A stretch of DNA of 51,927 nucleotides from Psychromonas sp. B3M02 (GTDB lineage: Bacteria > Pseudomonadota > Gammaproteobacteria > Enterobacterales > Psychromonadaceae), in contig NZ_QOCB01000104.1 in the NCBI RefSeq assembly GCF_003318165.1, positions 1 to 51,927 on the forward strand, given 5' to 3'. The position numbers and the translations under genes were made by a program. Shown piece after piece: positions 19,972-31,078 of the stretch; within the stretch, counting starts at the first letter, position 1, and each line of letters opens with the position of its first letter. The notes beneath the pieces were generated by a model. It was not told the DNA's origin, searched no databases, and was given only the letters and a program-made list of their open reading frames with translations.

Positions 19972-20001
19972 TAGTGAAATTAATCATATATTTACTATAA
20001 T
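19972..20001 (+). promoter_or_regulatory. Candidate promoter for ftsA-ftsZ
   Basis: A perfect -10 hexamer TATAAT at 19996-20001 lies 17-18 bp after a weak -35 (AGTGAA/TAGTGA, 19972-19978), in the AT-rich 182-bp gap between ftsQ and ftsA. It lies about 57 bp before the ftsA start codon. It is inferred from sequence only. Confidence 0.5.
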
Positions 20002-20057
20002 TAGTATTACAATAAAGTTAATTATTCTCTTATACGAGAGAAAGTGGTGATGAACGA

Positions 20058-21302
20058 ATGGAAAGTAATTACACAGTTGGTTTAGACATCGGTAGCCATA
20101 AAGTCGTTGTCTTGATTGGTGAGTTATTAGCAAACGATGCAATTAATATTGTTGGTGTGGGCTCTGCTCCTTCAAAAGGTGTAGATAAAGGCTCCGTCAC
20201 TAATCTAGATTTAGTGGTTGAATCTATCACAACTGCATTAAAACAAGCTGAAGATATGGCCGACTGTCGTGTTTCATCGGTGAACTTATCTGTGTCTGGT
20301 TCGCATATCGAATCGATTAATGAAACCGGAACCTGGGCGATAGAAGCACATGAAGTCACTTCTTATGATGTAGAGAGTGTCTTACATAATGCTCGTTCAG
20401 TGAAAATACGTGATGAGCAACGTTTATTACATGTTATTCCTCAAGAGTATTCCATTGATGCTCAAGGTCGAATTAACAATCCAATCGGTTTGTCGGGTGT
20501 AAAATTAAAAGCAAATGTACATTTAATCACCTGTCATAACGATCTAGTTAAAAATTTAGAAAAAGCAGTTGAACGATGTGGATTAGTTATTGACCAACTA
20601 ACATCATCAGGCGTAGCGTCAAGTGCAGCGATTTTGAGTGAAGATGAAAAAGAGCTTGGCGTATGCATGATCGATATGGGAAGTGGTACAATGGATTTGT
20701 CGATCTATATCGCTGGCGCTTTACAACATAGCATGGTGTTAGATTATGCTGGTAATTCAGTCACTAATGACATCGCCATTGCCTTTAGTTCTCCGCCGAC
20801 TTCGGCAGAAGAAGTAAAAGTAAAATATGGCTGTTTAGATAGGTCGTTAGTGAATAGTGATGAAATAATTGAACTACCGAGTGTAGGTGGTCGAGCAGCA
20901 CGTAGTTTACAGCGTTCTATTTTAGTTGATGTCATTGAGCCACGTTACAGTGAATTATTGATGTTAGTAAAAAACGAAATCTACAAGCTGAACGATAAAT
21001 TTGCACGCGAAGGGTTAAACCAACAGCTTGCTGCTGGTGTTGTTATTACCGGTGGTGCTGCACAAATTGAAGGTTTAGTTGACGTTGCTGAAGAAGTATT
21101 TGGTAACATTCAAGTCAGAATTGGTAAGCCAGAGCATATTAAAGGTTTAGCAGATGATGTAAACTCTCCAGCTTACTCAACAGCTGTTGGTTTATTACGT
21201 CATAAAAATAATGAATTTGCTGACGAAGATGAAGCCGAAACTGAGAATCGTTTTACAAGTATTTTTAGCAAAGTTAAAAATTGGATTAAAAAAGAATATT
21301 AG
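20058..21302 (+). CDS. ftsA: Cell division protein FtsA
   Basis: A 414-residue actin-fold ATPase that tethers FtsZ filaments to the membrane. It has the phosphate-1 motif GLDIGSHKV (8-16), the SHS2/1C domain, phosphate-2 MIDMGSGTMDL, and adenosine motif VITGGAAQIEGL. A C-terminal amphipathic helix (about FTSIFSKVKNWIKKEY) is the membrane-targeting sequence. An out-of-frame ATG 8 bp upstream is not used. ftsZ follows 34-70 bp downstream, depending on its start. Confidence 0.97.
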   Translation: MESNYTVGLDIGSHKVVVLIGELLANDAINIVGVGSAPSKGVDKGSVTNLDLVVESITTALKQAEDMADCRVSSVNLSVSGSHIESINETGTWAIEAHEVTSYDVESVLHNARSVKIRDEQRLLHVIPQEYSIDAQGRINNPIGLSGVKLKANVHLITCHNDLVKNLEKAVERCGLVIDQLTSSGVASSAAILSEDEKELGVCMIDMGSGTMDLSIYIAGALQHSMVLDYAGNSVTNDIAIAFSSPPTSAEEVKVKYGCLDRSLVNSDEIIELPSVGGRAARSLQRSILVDVIEPRYSELLMLVKNEIYKLNDKFAREGLNQQLAAGVVITGGAAQIEGLVDVAEEVFGNIQVRIGKPEHIKGLADDVNSPAYSTAVGLLRHKNNEFADEDEAETENRFTSIFSKVKNWIKKEY

Positions 21303-21372
21303 TTATCAAGTTTCATGGATTGGGTGGTAACAAACGATGTCACAAGAAGTTAATAGAGTGGAAGAGAATCAA

Positions 21373-22596
21373 ATGTTTGAAATAATCGATGATGAAGATC
21401 ATTCAGCACAGGCCATAATCAAAGTTATTGGCATCGGTGGTGGTGGTGGTAATGCGATCAATTATATGATCGAAAAAGGCCTAACAGGTGCCGAATTTAT
21501 TGCAATGAACACGGATGCACAGGCATTACGCTCATCAAAAGCAGATATTCGCTTACAATTAGGTTCAAATATAACCAATGGTTTAGGTGCTGGTGCTAAC
21601 CCGGAAATCGGGTACAAATCAGCGCTAGAAGATAAAGAGCGTATCCGAGAGATCGTGACTGGCGCCGATGTTGTATTTATCGCTGCAGGTATGGGCGGTG
21701 GTACAGGTACGGGTGCTTGTCCTGTGGTTGCTGAAATAGCAAAAGAAGAGGGCGCATTAACCATTGGTGTTGTGTCAAAACCTTCTATGTTTGAAGGCCG
21801 TAAGCGTATGAACTACGCAACACAAGGTATTGCTCGTTTATCTGAAAACATTGACTCATTATTAATTATCCCGAACGATAAATTACAGAAGTCATTACCA
21901 CGAGGTATCTCTTTCCTAGACGCATTAAGTGCGGCTAATGGAGTACTTTATGATGCAGTTTCTGGTTTCTCGTCTATTATTAATAATGAAGAAAGTACTA
22001 TTAATATCGATTTCGCGGACGTACGTACCGTGATGACTGAAGCAGGAACAACTGCAGTAATGGGTATTGGTGTGTCTGCTGGTGAGAACCGTGCAGAAGA
22101 AGCCGTTGAAGAGGCTATCTCTTGTCCATTACTGGAAGATGTTGATCTATCTGATGCGCGTGGCGTATTAGTACACATTGTAGCTGGTATTGATTTCAGT
22201 TGGGATGAGTACCACACAGTGGGTGATGCATTGAAACAATTTGCTTCTGAGGACTCTCAGAACATTATTGGTGTAACAGTTGATCCAACGCTAGAAACTG
22301 GTGAATTACACGTTACTGTGATTGTGACGGGTATTGGTGAACGTAAGTCAGAGCTGAATGTAGTTAAAAATCCAACATTAAATAGTAAAAAAGATGTTAA
22401 TGAGACTACAGAAAAAACAGTTGCTGCCGATAATACTAGTGTACAAGCAGAAGAACAAGCGTTAGCTAAAGCAACTGAAGAAGCGGCTCAGGCGGAACCT
22501 GAAATTGTTGAGCCAATTGCTGAAGTTAAAGATAAAAGCAGTGCTGAGAGTTATTTAGATATTCCAGCGTTTTTAAGACGTCAAGCGGATAACTAA
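21373..22596 (+). CDS. ftsZ: Cell division protein FtsZ
   Basis: The tubulin-like GTPase that forms the Z-ring. It has glycine-rich GIGGGGGNA near the N-terminus, the tubulin signature GGGTGTG (about residues 108-114), the T7 loop NIDFADVRTVM, a variable acidic linker, and the C-terminal peptide LDIPAFLRRQ that binds FtsA and ZipA. I prefer ATG 21373 (407 residues). It gives the MFE start seen in relatives and has GGAAGAG spaced about 6 bp upstream. An in-frame ATG at 21337 would add 12 residues and has a weaker site. Confidence 0.93.
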   Translation: MFEIIDDEDHSAQAIIKVIGIGGGGGNAINYMIEKGLTGAEFIAMNTDAQALRSSKADIRLQLGSNITNGLGAGANPEIGYKSALEDKERIREIVTGADVVFIAAGMGGGTGTGACPVVAEIAKEEGALTIGVVSKPSMFEGRKRMNYATQGIARLSENIDSLLIIPNDKLQKSLPRGISFLDALSAANGVLYDAVSGFSSIINNEESTINIDFADVRTVMTEAGTTAVMGIGVSAGENRAEEAVEEAISCPLLEDVDLSDARGVLVHIVAGIDFSWDEYHTVGDALKQFASEDSQNIIGVTVDPTLETGELHVTVIVTGIGERKSELNVVKNPTLNSKKDVNETTEKTVAADNTSVQAEEQALAKATEEAAQAEPEIVEPIAEVKDKSSAESYLDIPAFLRRQADN

Positions 22597-22619
22597 TTTT
22601 ACCTTGGAAATATTACAGT

Positions 22620-22648
22620 TTGTGATATAAGTCGCAAACTGCTATAAT
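22620..22648 (+). promoter_or_regulatory. Promoter for lpxC
   Basis: TTGTGA (22620-22625), a 17-bp spacer, then a perfect TATAAT (22643-22648). It lies 36 bp before the lpxC start in the ftsZ-lpxC gap. The spacing and -10 match a sigma-70 promoter, giving lpxC an expression route independent of the upstream dcw transcript. Confidence 0.75.
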
Positions 22649-22683
22649 TCGCAGCAGAAATTATCGTAGTGGAGATCATTCTT

Positions 22684-23613
22684 ATGATTAAACAAAGAAC
22701 ATTGAAAAAAAGTGTTAAATCAACGGGCGTTGGTTTACATTCAGGGAATAAAGTAACTATTGAGCTGCACCCTGCACCTGCTAACTCAGGTATTGTTTAT
22801 CGTCGAATAGATCTCGACCCTGTAGTTAGCTTTAAAGCCCATGCTCAAGCTGTGCAAGAGACATTATTATGTACTTGTCTAGTGAATGAGCAAGGTGAAA
22901 AAATTTCAACTGTAGAGCATTTATCTGCAGCGCTAGCTGGCTTAGGTATCGATAATGTGATTATTGATGTGGATGCACCTGAGATTCCAATTATGGATGG
23001 CAGTGCAAGCCCGTTTATCTTCCTACTGCAATCTGCAGGTATTGAAGAGTTAAATGTTGCTAAGAAATTTATCCGAGTTAAAAAGACGATTCGTGTTGAA
23101 GATGAAGAAGAAGGTAAGTGGGCTGAACTACACCCTTCTAATAACGGCTTTAGCTTAGACTTTAAAATTGACTTTGATCACCCTGTTTTCGAAGGTCAAA
23201 ACCAACATGTTGAAATGCAATTCTCTGGTGACCTGTTTGTTAAAGAGATCAGCCGTGCACGTACATTTGGTTTTATGAAAAGTGTTGAGTACCTTCAATC
23301 TAACAACCTAGCATTAGGCGCAAGCTTAGATAACGCCATTGGTTTAGATGAGTTCCGCGTACTAAACCCTGAAGGTTTACGTTACGAAGATGAGTTTGTA
23401 AAACATAAAGTATTGGATGCTATTGGCGACCTTTACTTATCTGGTTTTACTATTCTTGGTCACTTAAAAGCTTACAAAACAGGTCATGCTTTAAATAACA
23501 AACTGCTGTGTGCGTTATTAGCGGATCAAGAAGCATTTGAAATGGTTACGTTTGAAGAGCCTGTGAGCGAGTCTCCAGTGCAATACATCGAACCAGCATT
23601 TGTTCCTGCATAA
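22684..23613 (+). CDS. lpxC: UDP-3-O-acyl-N-acetylglucosamine deacetylase LpxC
   Basis: A 309-residue zinc enzyme for the committed step of lipid A synthesis. Likely zinc ligands are H79 (STVEHL), H241 and D245 ([10 protein letters not shown]); H268 (KTGHAL) is the general acid candidate. ATG 22684 begins [10 protein letters not shown] as in relatives and has GGAGA 8 bp upstream; an in-frame GTG at 22669 would only add the ribosome-binding site region. FtsH-controlled turnover via the C-terminus is known in E. coli, but the tail here (IEPAFVPA) resembles it only partly. Confidence 0.97.
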   Translation: MIKQRTLKKSVKSTGVGLHSGNKVTIELHPAPANSGIVYRRIDLDPVVSFKAHAQAVQETLLCTCLVNEQGEKISTVEHLSAALAGLGIDNVIIDVDAPEIPIMDGSASPFIFLLQSAGIEELNVAKKFIRVKKTIRVEDEEEGKWAELHPSNNGFSLDFKIDFDHPVFEGQNQHVEMQFSGDLFVKEISRARTFGFMKSVEYLQSNNLALGASLDNAIGLDEFRVLNPEGLRYEDEFVKHKVLDAIGDLYLSGFTILGHLKAYKTGHALNNKLLCALLADQEAFEMVTFEEPVSESPVQYIEPAFVPA

Positions 23614-23620
23614 ATACGAT

Positions 23621-23681
23621 TGAGTTGGCCGATAAGCCAACTCATGGAAAACCACCTTGTTAGTAATAACAAGGTGGTTTT
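23621..23681 (+). terminator. Tandem hairpins and rho-independent terminator after lpxC
   Basis: A first 9-bp hairpin (23621-23629 with 23636-23644) is followed by a 15-bp stem (23648-23662 with 23667-23681, GTAA loop). The second has a GGTGG core and a run of eight or more T. It closes the dcw cluster. Confidence 0.88.
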
Positions 23682-23702
23682 TTTTTGCCTGAAAGATATT
23701 TA

Positions 23703-23755
23703 ATACCAATCATACTAAGTGATTTTTCCTACGCAAAATTTAGATCACTTATTTA
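23703..23755. repeat. Degenerate copy of the ATACCAAT MITE
   Basis: ATACCAAT at 23703-23710 leads into TAAGTGAT, then a CGCAAAATTTAGATCA block and TTATTTAAT. Both halves match the ends of the 152-313 element, but the interior and the closing ATTGGTAT are missing. It reads as an internally deleted, one-ended relic between the lpxC terminator and dciA. Confidence 0.6.
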
Positions 23756-23786
23756 ATGAATGGAGTGAATGGAGAGACACAGCTTA

Positions 23787-24248
23787 TTACTTTTTATCGT
23801 CAGAAAAGGTCGCTAAAGATTGCAATGCTTTTTTAAGTTGCGGGTCAGCATTTTCAGCTAACGCCAGGAATGCTTCTGAAATCCCTTTACTCATTTTTTC
23901 AGCACGCTTTTTAACCGGCTTGGCTTTTTTGATTTGAGTTGGAGATGCTTTTGCTAGTTGTGGGTTCACTTTCACTTTAATATTTCTAACCGAGGAGTGA
24001 TGTTGGCGTAATTCACTCAACAGGTCACTTCGTACAAATTGTAAGCGCTGCACCCAAAGTGCGCTGGGACTTTCTATTAACAAGCTCCCATTTTCAATAT
24101 TTCCTACCCGACAACCACTGATATTGTGTTGTTTTAAAAACCTTTGTAGTACTATATCTAATTTAGTTATTAATGATGTGCTTTGTTGGAAGTTATTTTT
24201 ATCCAATAACAACGAGATTGGTTTAGGTTGTTTTTTATTTCTTGTCAT
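23787..24248 (-). CDS. dciA: DciA family protein (DUF721), helicase-loader type
   Basis: About 153 residues with an N-terminal DUF721/DciA domain. The core segment includes SALWVQRLQFVRSDLL, typical of the KH-like fold, followed by a basic tail rich in Lys and Ala (KKAKPVKKRAEK). DciA is the ancestral partner that helps load the replicative helicase DnaB in bacteria lacking DnaC. I start it at ATG 24248 (MTRNKK); ATG 24257 is also possible. A still longer frame to 24317 would overlap the divergent peptidase gene and is unlikely. Position between lpxC and secA matches many gammaproteobacteria. Confidence 0.8.
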   Translation of the reverse strand: MTRNKKQPKPISLLLDKNNFQQSTSLITKLDIVLQRFLKQHNISGCRVGNIENGSLLIESPSALWVQRLQFVRSDLLSELRQHHSSVRNIKVKVNPQLAKASPTQIKKAKPVKKRAEKMSKGISEAFLALAENADPQLKKALQSLATFSDDKK

Positions 24249-24275
24249 AACAGCCATCAAAAGTGAATTAGGTTT

Positions 24276-25229
24276 ATGAGTATAACGGTTATTTATAATA
24301 GGAAGGAGTCTAAACACAGCTTTTCTATAACAAAATCTACATTTATTTTTGTCTGCATTACCTTTGTGGCAGTATTGATGACCAGTGCATGGTTACTACA
24401 GTCACACTATCATCAGCAATTTATACAATATAAAATCAACACCTTACATGAAAAAAATGAAATCAAACAACAATACTTAGAATCCATCACTTCGCAAACT
24501 AACCAACAATTACAAATGCTAGCCCAAAAGGTCAGTGAGTTACAAGCGCAAAGTAATCGCTTAAACAGTTTAGGTGAGCGGATCATCGATAAATCCAATC
24601 TGCCAAAAGCAGAATTTGAATTAGAAAATACAGAAGAGCAGGAGACTGAAGAAACGCCAGTCACTAAAACAGAAGACACCAGTGCATATCTTGCGATTGA
24701 TCATCCTGAGCTCTCTCCATTGGTAAATCAAGTCTCAATGTTGGAACAACAATATAAAAATAATGAAAATTTGTTTCAACAACTTGAAATTACCTTCAAC
24801 AATCTCCATCTTATTGATGAGCTATTCATTTCTGGTCGTCCAGTACCTTATAAAGGGTCTTGGATCTCCTCTTCATTTGGAACGCGAACAGACCCATTTA
24901 CTGGACGTTTAAGACGTCATAAAGGGGTCGATATTGCAGGTTATACAGGTATGCCAATTATGGCAACCGCCGCCGGTGTGGTAACTATCTCTGAAGCAAG
25001 AAGTGGTTACGGTTATTTAGTTGAGATTAATCATGGAAGTGGTTTTATGACTCGATACGCACATGCTTCTGATATCGTCGTTTCTGTCGGTGATGTTGTT
25101 GATAAAGGGCAGCAAGTTGCGGTAATGGGAACCACTGGGCGCTCAACGGGCCCACATGTACATTATGAAGTACTCAAAAATGGCCAACAAATAGATCCAA
25201 ATTATTATATACAAAGAATATCAAGTTAA
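24276..25229 (+). CDS. M23 family metallopeptidase, membrane-anchored
   Basis: A 317-residue protein with a membrane segment (about 21-42), a periplasmic coiled coil (about 50-105), an acidic linker rich in Glu and Thr, and a C-terminal LytM/M23 domain. Zinc-site residues are intact: H215 and D219 (HKGVD), H263 (YAH) and H294/H296 (HVH). It is therefore expected to be an active peptidoglycan endopeptidase, unlike degenerate EnvC/NlpD-type factors. It occupies the place that secM has in E. coli, upstream of secA, but shows no SecM arrest motif. Its substrate bond is not determinable here. Confidence 0.88.
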   Translation: MSITVIYNRKESKHSFSITKSTFIFVCITFVAVLMTSAWLLQSHYHQQFIQYKINTLHEKNEIKQQYLESITSQTNQQLQMLAQKVSELQAQSNRLNSLGERIIDKSNLPKAEFELENTEEQETEETPVTKTEDTSAYLAIDHPELSPLVNQVSMLEQQYKNNENLFQQLEITFNNLHLIDELFISGRPVPYKGSWISSSFGTRTDPFTGRLRRHKGVDIAGYTGMPIMATAAGVVTISEARSGYGYLVEINHGSGFMTRYAHASDIVVSVGDVVDKGQQVAVMGTTGRSTGPHVHYEVLKNGQQIDPNYYIQRISS

Positions 25230-25269
25230 ATGACAATTTTTTCCGATTTTATACAATGAGAAAAGCAAA

Positions 25270-27996
25270 ATGATCACATCGATAATAACAAAAATAATAG
25301 GCAGTCGAAATGACCGTTATCTGAAGAACCTGCGCAAAGTTGTTAATGAAATTAATAAACTTGAGCCAGAGATAAAGGCACTGTCAGAAGAAGAGTTAAA
25401 AGCAAAAACAGCTTATTTCAAAGAGCGTCTTGCTAATGGTGAAACCATTGAAGACATTCTTGTTGAAGCATTTGCTGTTGTTCGAAGTGCATCTGAGCGT
25501 GTATTTGGTATGCGTCACTTCGATGTTCAGTTAATTGGTGGCATCGTATTAAACGAAAATAAAATCGCAGAAATGCGTACAGGTGAAGGTAAAACATTAA
25601 CTGCAACCTTACCTGCGTATTTAAATGCTTTAACAGGTAAAGGTGTTCACGTTATTACTGTGAATGATTACCTAGCGCGTCGTGATGCCGAATGGAATGC
25701 ACAACTTTTTGAATACTTAGGTTTAACCGTTGGTATTAACTTGTCTGGTATGTCTGGCGAAGAGAAACGTGCCGCTTATGCAGCTGATGTGACTTATGGT
25801 ACAAACAATGAGTTTGGTTTTGATTACCTACGTGACAACATGGCCTTTGAAGCGTCACAACGTGTAATGCGTGGCCTGAACTTCGCTATTGTCGATGAGG
25901 TTGACTCCATCTTAATCGATGAAGCAAGAACACCTTTAATTATCTCTGGTCCAACGGACGGCGATGCAACGCTGTACACTAAATTAAACAGTATTATTCC
26001 TTTATTAAGCAAACAAGATAAAGAAGATACTGAAGAATACGTAGGTGAAGGTGACTTCACGGTTGACGAGAAAAGCAAACAAGTATTGCTAACGGAACGT
26101 GGCCAAGAAAAAGTAGAGCGTATTTTACAGGAGCGTGGACTATTAGAAGAAGATACTTCTCTATACGCCGCTTCTAGCATCAGTTTATTACACCATGTGA
26201 ACGCAGCTTTACGTGCTCATACCTTGTTTGAAAAAGATGTTGAATACATTGTGACTGCTGAAGGCGAAGTGGTTATCGTTGATGAGCACACTGGTCGTAC
26301 AATGCCAGGTCGCCGTTGGTCTGAAGGTTTACACCAAGCGGTAGAAGCAAAAGAAGGTGTACAGATTCAGAATGAAAACCAAACATTAGCGTCAATCACT
26401 TTCCAAAACTACTTCCGTCTTTATGAAAAACTAGGCGGTATGACAGGTACAGCAGATACTGAAGCTTTTGAATTTCAATCTATCTATGGTTTAGAAACCA
26501 TCGTAATCCCAACTAACCGTCCAATGGCACGTAAAGATGGCGGTGATTTGGTTTACCTGACGGAGATTGAAAAATACCAAGCGATTATTGAAGATATCAA
26601 AACGCGTTTAGAACGTCGTCAGCCGGTATTGGTAGGTACGGTTTCTATCGAGAGTTCTGAATTGCTATCAAGCTTAATGGAAAAAGCTAAAATTAAGCAC
26701 AGTGTGTTAAATGCTAAATTCCATGAAAAAGAAGCAGACATCATCGCGCAAGCAGGTGCACTTGGTTCAGTAACAATTGCGACGAACATGGCGGGTCGTG
26801 GTACGGATATCGTACTAGGCGGAAACTTACAAAATCGTCTTGAGAAATTAGGTAACCTATCTGAACAGCAAATCGAAGCTGAAACAGCTAAATGGAAAGC
26901 TGAACAAGCTGAAGTATTAGCGGCAGGTGGTTTATACATTATTGGTACTGAGCGTCATGAATCTCGTCGTATCGATAACCAGTTACGCGGTCGTGCGGGT
27001 CGTCAAGGTGACGCCGGTGAGAGTCGTTTCTACCTATCAATGGAAGATTCATTGATGCGTATATTTGCCTCTGAAAAAGTATCTAATATGATGAAAAAAT
27101 TAGGTATGGAAAATGGAGAAGCGATTGAACATCCATGGGTGACTCGTGCTATTGAAAATGCACAGCGTAAAGTAGAAGGTCGTAACTTCGATATGCGAAA
27201 ATCATTACTGGACTTCGATGATGTTGCCAATGACCAACGTAAAGTGGTTTACCAGCAGCGTAACGGTGTGATGGACAGTGAAACAATCACTGAAAACATC
27301 GAGCAGTTCTGGGATGATGTATTCAATGCTTGTATCGATGAATATGTACCCCAGCAATCGTTAACTGAGCAATGGGATCTTGAAGGGTTAGAAAAACGCT
27401 TAAAACAAGATTACTTAATTGAGCTACCGGTTCAACAATGGTTAGTTGATGATGCAAACTTACAAGAAGAAACGATTCGTGAACAAGTGGTGACACACGC
27501 ACGTAATGTTTACCAAGACAAAAAAGAGCAAGTCGGTGAGTCAATCATTGCTGGTTTTGAAAAATCTGTGATGTTGCAAACTATCGATATGCTATGGAAA
27601 GAACACCTAGCTGCGATGGATCATCTACGTCAAGGTATCCATCTACGTGGTTACGCTCAAAAAGATCCTAAACAAGAATACAAACGTGAGTCTTACGAGT
27701 TATTCATTGCCATGCTTGAAAACTTAAAAACAGATGTTGTTGGTATCTTGTCTAAAGTACAAATTCAAAGCCGTGAAGAAGCACAAGCAATTGAAGAGCA
27801 ACGTCGTGAAGCGGAAGCAAAAGCGAATATTCAATATCAACACGCGCAAGTAAACAGTGATGGCGAAGAAGAAAAGCCAGAAGCTGCTGAGACGGATGAT
27901 ACGTTTGTACGTCAAGACAAGAAAGTAGGCCGTAATGACCCTTGTCCTTGTGGTTCAGGTAAAAAATATAAGCAATGTCACGGTAAACTAAGCTAG
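25270..27996 (+). CDS. secA: Preprotein translocase ATPase SecA
   Basis: A 908-residue motor that drives unfolded precursors through SecYEG. Visible are Walker A MRTGEGKT (about 102-109), the DEVD motif in [15 protein letters not shown], the helicase motifs [10 protein letters not shown] and [11 protein letters not shown], the two-helix finger region, and a C-terminal zinc-binding [14 protein letters not shown] tail that binds SecB and phospholipid. Length equals that of E. coli SecA (901). It lies 40 bp after the peptidase gene, which suggests cotranscription. Confidence 0.98.
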   Translation: MITSIITKIIGSRNDRYLKNLRKVVNEINKLEPEIKALSEEELKAKTAYFKERLANGETIEDILVEAFAVVRSASERVFGMRHFDVQLIGGIVLNENKIAEMRTGEGKTLTATLPAYLNALTGKGVHVITVNDYLARRDAEWNAQLFEYLGLTVGINLSGMSGEEKRAAYAADVTYGTNNEFGFDYLRDNMAFEASQRVMRGLNFAIVDEVDSILIDEARTPLIISGPTDGDATLYTKLNSIIPLLSKQDKEDTEEYVGEGDFTVDEKSKQVLLTERGQEKVERILQERGLLEEDTSLYAASSISLLHHVNAALRAHTLFEKDVEYIVTAEGEVVIVDEHTGRTMPGRRWSEGLHQAVEAKEGVQIQNENQTLASITFQNYFRLYEKLGGMTGTADTEAFEFQSIYGLETIVIPTNRPMARKDGGDLVYLTEIEKYQAIIEDIKTRLERRQPVLVGTVSIESSELLSSLMEKAKIKHSVLNAKFHEKEADIIAQAGALGSVTIATNMAGRGTDIVLGGNLQNRLEKLGNLSEQQIEAETAKWKAEQAEVLAAGGLYIIGTERHESRRIDNQLRGRAGRQGDAGESRFYLSMEDSLMRIFASEKVSNMMKKLGMENGEAIEHPWVTRAIENAQRKVEGRNFDMRKSLLDFDDVANDQRKVVYQQRNGVMDSETITENIEQFWDDVFNACIDEYVPQQSLTEQWDLEGLEKRLKQDYLIELPVQQWLVDDANLQEETIREQVVTHARNVYQDKKEQVGESIIAGFEKSVMLQTIDMLWKEHLAAMDHLRQGIHLRGYAQKDPKQEYKRESYELFIAMLENLKTDVVGILSKVQIQSREEAQAIEEQRREAEAKANIQYQHAQVNSDGEEEKPEAAETDDTFVRQDKKVGRNDPCPCGSGKKYKQCHGKLS

Positions 27997-28034
27997 GGTT
28001 TATTTTTACTCGCTAAGTTTCTTAAGTGATAAAT

Positions 28035-28070
28035 AAAAAAGGTGGTACTTCATTGAAGACCACCTTTTTT
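28035..28070. terminator. Rho-independent terminator after secA
   Basis: AAAAAAGGTGGT (28035-28046) pairs with ACCACCTTTTTT (28059-28070). An inner CTTC/GAAG stem lies in the loop. It is followed by mutT 28 bp later, so mutT probably has its own promoter or depends on read-through. Confidence 0.8.
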
Positions 28071-28097
28071 AATGTGATTGATACAGGAGAATAATCA

Positions 28098-28481
28098 ATG
28101 CCTCAACAAACCATTAGTATTGCCATTGTGCAAAATAAACAAAAAGAGTTGTTAATCAGCCGACGTCAAAAAAGCCAACATTTAGCAGGTAAATGGGAGT
28201 TCCCTGGCGGCAAGGTAGAGCAGGGTGAAGCCCTTGATACCGCTATGTGTCGAGAGCTAAAAGAAGAGGTGGGTTTAACAGCTACTGAATACTCATTATT
28301 TGAGTCTCTTAACTTTGATTATGATGATCTTACATTAACCCTACACTTTTATTTGGTTACCGACTTTACTGGTGAAGCAAGTGAACTAGAAGGACAACAA
28401 ATAAAGTGGATTCAGCCTGCTGATTTAGTCGATTATGATTTCCCTAAGGCTAATATTACGGTCATTAATAAATTGCTCTAA
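28098..28481 (+). CDS. mutT: 8-oxo-dGTP diphosphatase MutT
   Basis: A 127-residue Nudix hydrolase. The Nudix box (about residues 36-58) runs GGKVEQGE, then REL, then EEVG, matching GX5EX7REUXEEXGU. MutT removes 8-oxo-dGTP from the nucleotide pool and prevents A:T to C:G transversions. The N-terminal QQTISIAIVQNKQKELLISRR and KWEFPGGK blocks are typical for MutT proper. The secA-mutT order is shared with E. coli. The gene ends 17 bp inside the convergent DNA ligase gene. Confidence 0.93.
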   Translation: MPQQTISIAIVQNKQKELLISRRQKSQHLAGKWEFPGGKVEQGEALDTAMCRELKEEVGLTATEYSLFESLNFDYDDLTLTLHFYLVTDFTGEASELEGQQIKWIQPADLVDYDFPKANITVINKLL

Positions 28482-29373
28482 CTCGCATGAAAGAAGCAAA
28501 CCGAGGAATGTTATTGCGTGTTTTACCTGTGTAACGATAAGTAATAACTTTGCCTATCGGTGGCGGGTTTTGACGTTCTTTATCGCTAAATCCTGTACCA
28601 ATTTTAAAACGAATACCATCTTCTGTTTCGACCAGTAAAGCACCCAACATACCTTGATATTTGCCTTTACCGGGAAAGTGACCAACCACTGTCGCTTCAG
28701 CATCTTCAAAGCGTTTTAACTTCATTAAGTCTCGACTACGAAGGTGCTGATACAGGGCATCTTGATGATGTAACATTAATCCCTCTCCACCGGCATTAAC
28801 CACTTTGTCTAATAAGTTGAATAAAGCCTCACTGTCAGTGAGTTTGTCTTGAGGGATCATTTTAAAATATGGGTTATTTGTTGAAGTGACTAGCTGTTCC
28901 ATTGCTGTCACTCGCTCACTAAAAGGCTGAGGGCTAGTCGGTAGGTCAAAAATCATAAACTTAACCTGTTGCCAGCGTTGATTGTGCTTATCTTGAGTGC
29001 GCACAATGCTAGAGGCTTGTTCAAAGGTTTGTCTGGCTATCCATAGTTCACCATCAACAGCTTGCCTTGGGAAATTCGCGATAAACCAATCCGGCGCTGT
29101 AAAGGTATTCCCCTGTTTAGAGAGGAGTTGTTGTCCATCCCAATAGGCACGAATACCATCGAGTTTTTCACTAACAAAATAGTCGCTCACTATAATATCT
29201 TGGCGATATGAGGTGGCCAGTTGAATTGCAGGTGCGTTGAGGTTTTTGGCAGACAGTGAATAAGGTGTAGAAATACTCAATACAATCAAGGTTTGGCAGA
29301 CAGATAGCAAAACAGATTTCACAAAACATCTGTTTAATAACTTACTCGCAAACTTGTGGTATAACGTTGTCAT
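28465..29373 (-). CDS. Exported ATP-dependent DNA ligase (Lig E type)
   Basis: A 302-residue minimal ATP-dependent ligase with an N-terminal hydrophobic export signal (about 18-42). Nucleotidyltransferase motifs are in order: I, K70-L-D-G-I-R (AMP-binding lysine); III, D107-G-E-L; IV, E197-G-L-M-L; V, L-M-K-L-K (216-220). The OB domain follows, with no extra DNA-binding domains. This fits Lig E, reported as periplasmic and found in many naturally competent Gram-negatives; a role in DNA uptake is proposed, not proven. An excellent ribosome-binding site (GGAGG) precedes ATG 29373. It overlaps mutT tail-to-tail by 17 bp. Confidence 0.87.
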   Translation of the reverse strand: MTTLYHKFASKLLNRCFVKSVLLSVCQTLIVLSISTPYSLSAKNLNAPAIQLATSYRQDIIVSDYFVSEKLDGIRAYWDGQQLLSKQGNTFTAPDWFIANFPRQAVDGELWIARQTFEQASSIVRTQDKHNQRWQQVKFMIFDLPTSPQPFSERVTAMEQLVTSTNNPYFKMIPQDKLTDSEALFNLLDKVVNAGGEGLMLHHQDALYQHLRSRDLMKLKRFEDAEATVVGHFPGKGKYQGMLGALLVETEDGIRFKIGTGFSDKERQNPPPIGKVITYRYTGKTRNNIPRFASFMRVRAIY

Positions 29374-29438
29374 GAAACCTCCAACACTTAGCCCTTAACG
29401 GCGTGAACTAAGTGTAGAAAGGTTTTTAGATATTGGTA

Positions 29439-31009
<1,571 letters not shown>

Positions 31010-31078
31010 GGTTTTTGATTGTTTAGTGCTAGCTCCTTATGTAACCTTACTTTTTTATAAAAATGAATAGACAGTCTT

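Noticed and set aside
25230-25259. Nine-codon frame between the M23 peptidase and secA, as a possible SecM-like leader
   Set aside because: It is too short for an arrest peptide, has no signal sequence and lacks the SecM FxxxxWIxxxxGIRAGP pattern.
28435-28638. 67-residue plus-strand frame after mutT
   Set aside because: It overlaps both mutT and the ligase gene in other frames and has no start signal.
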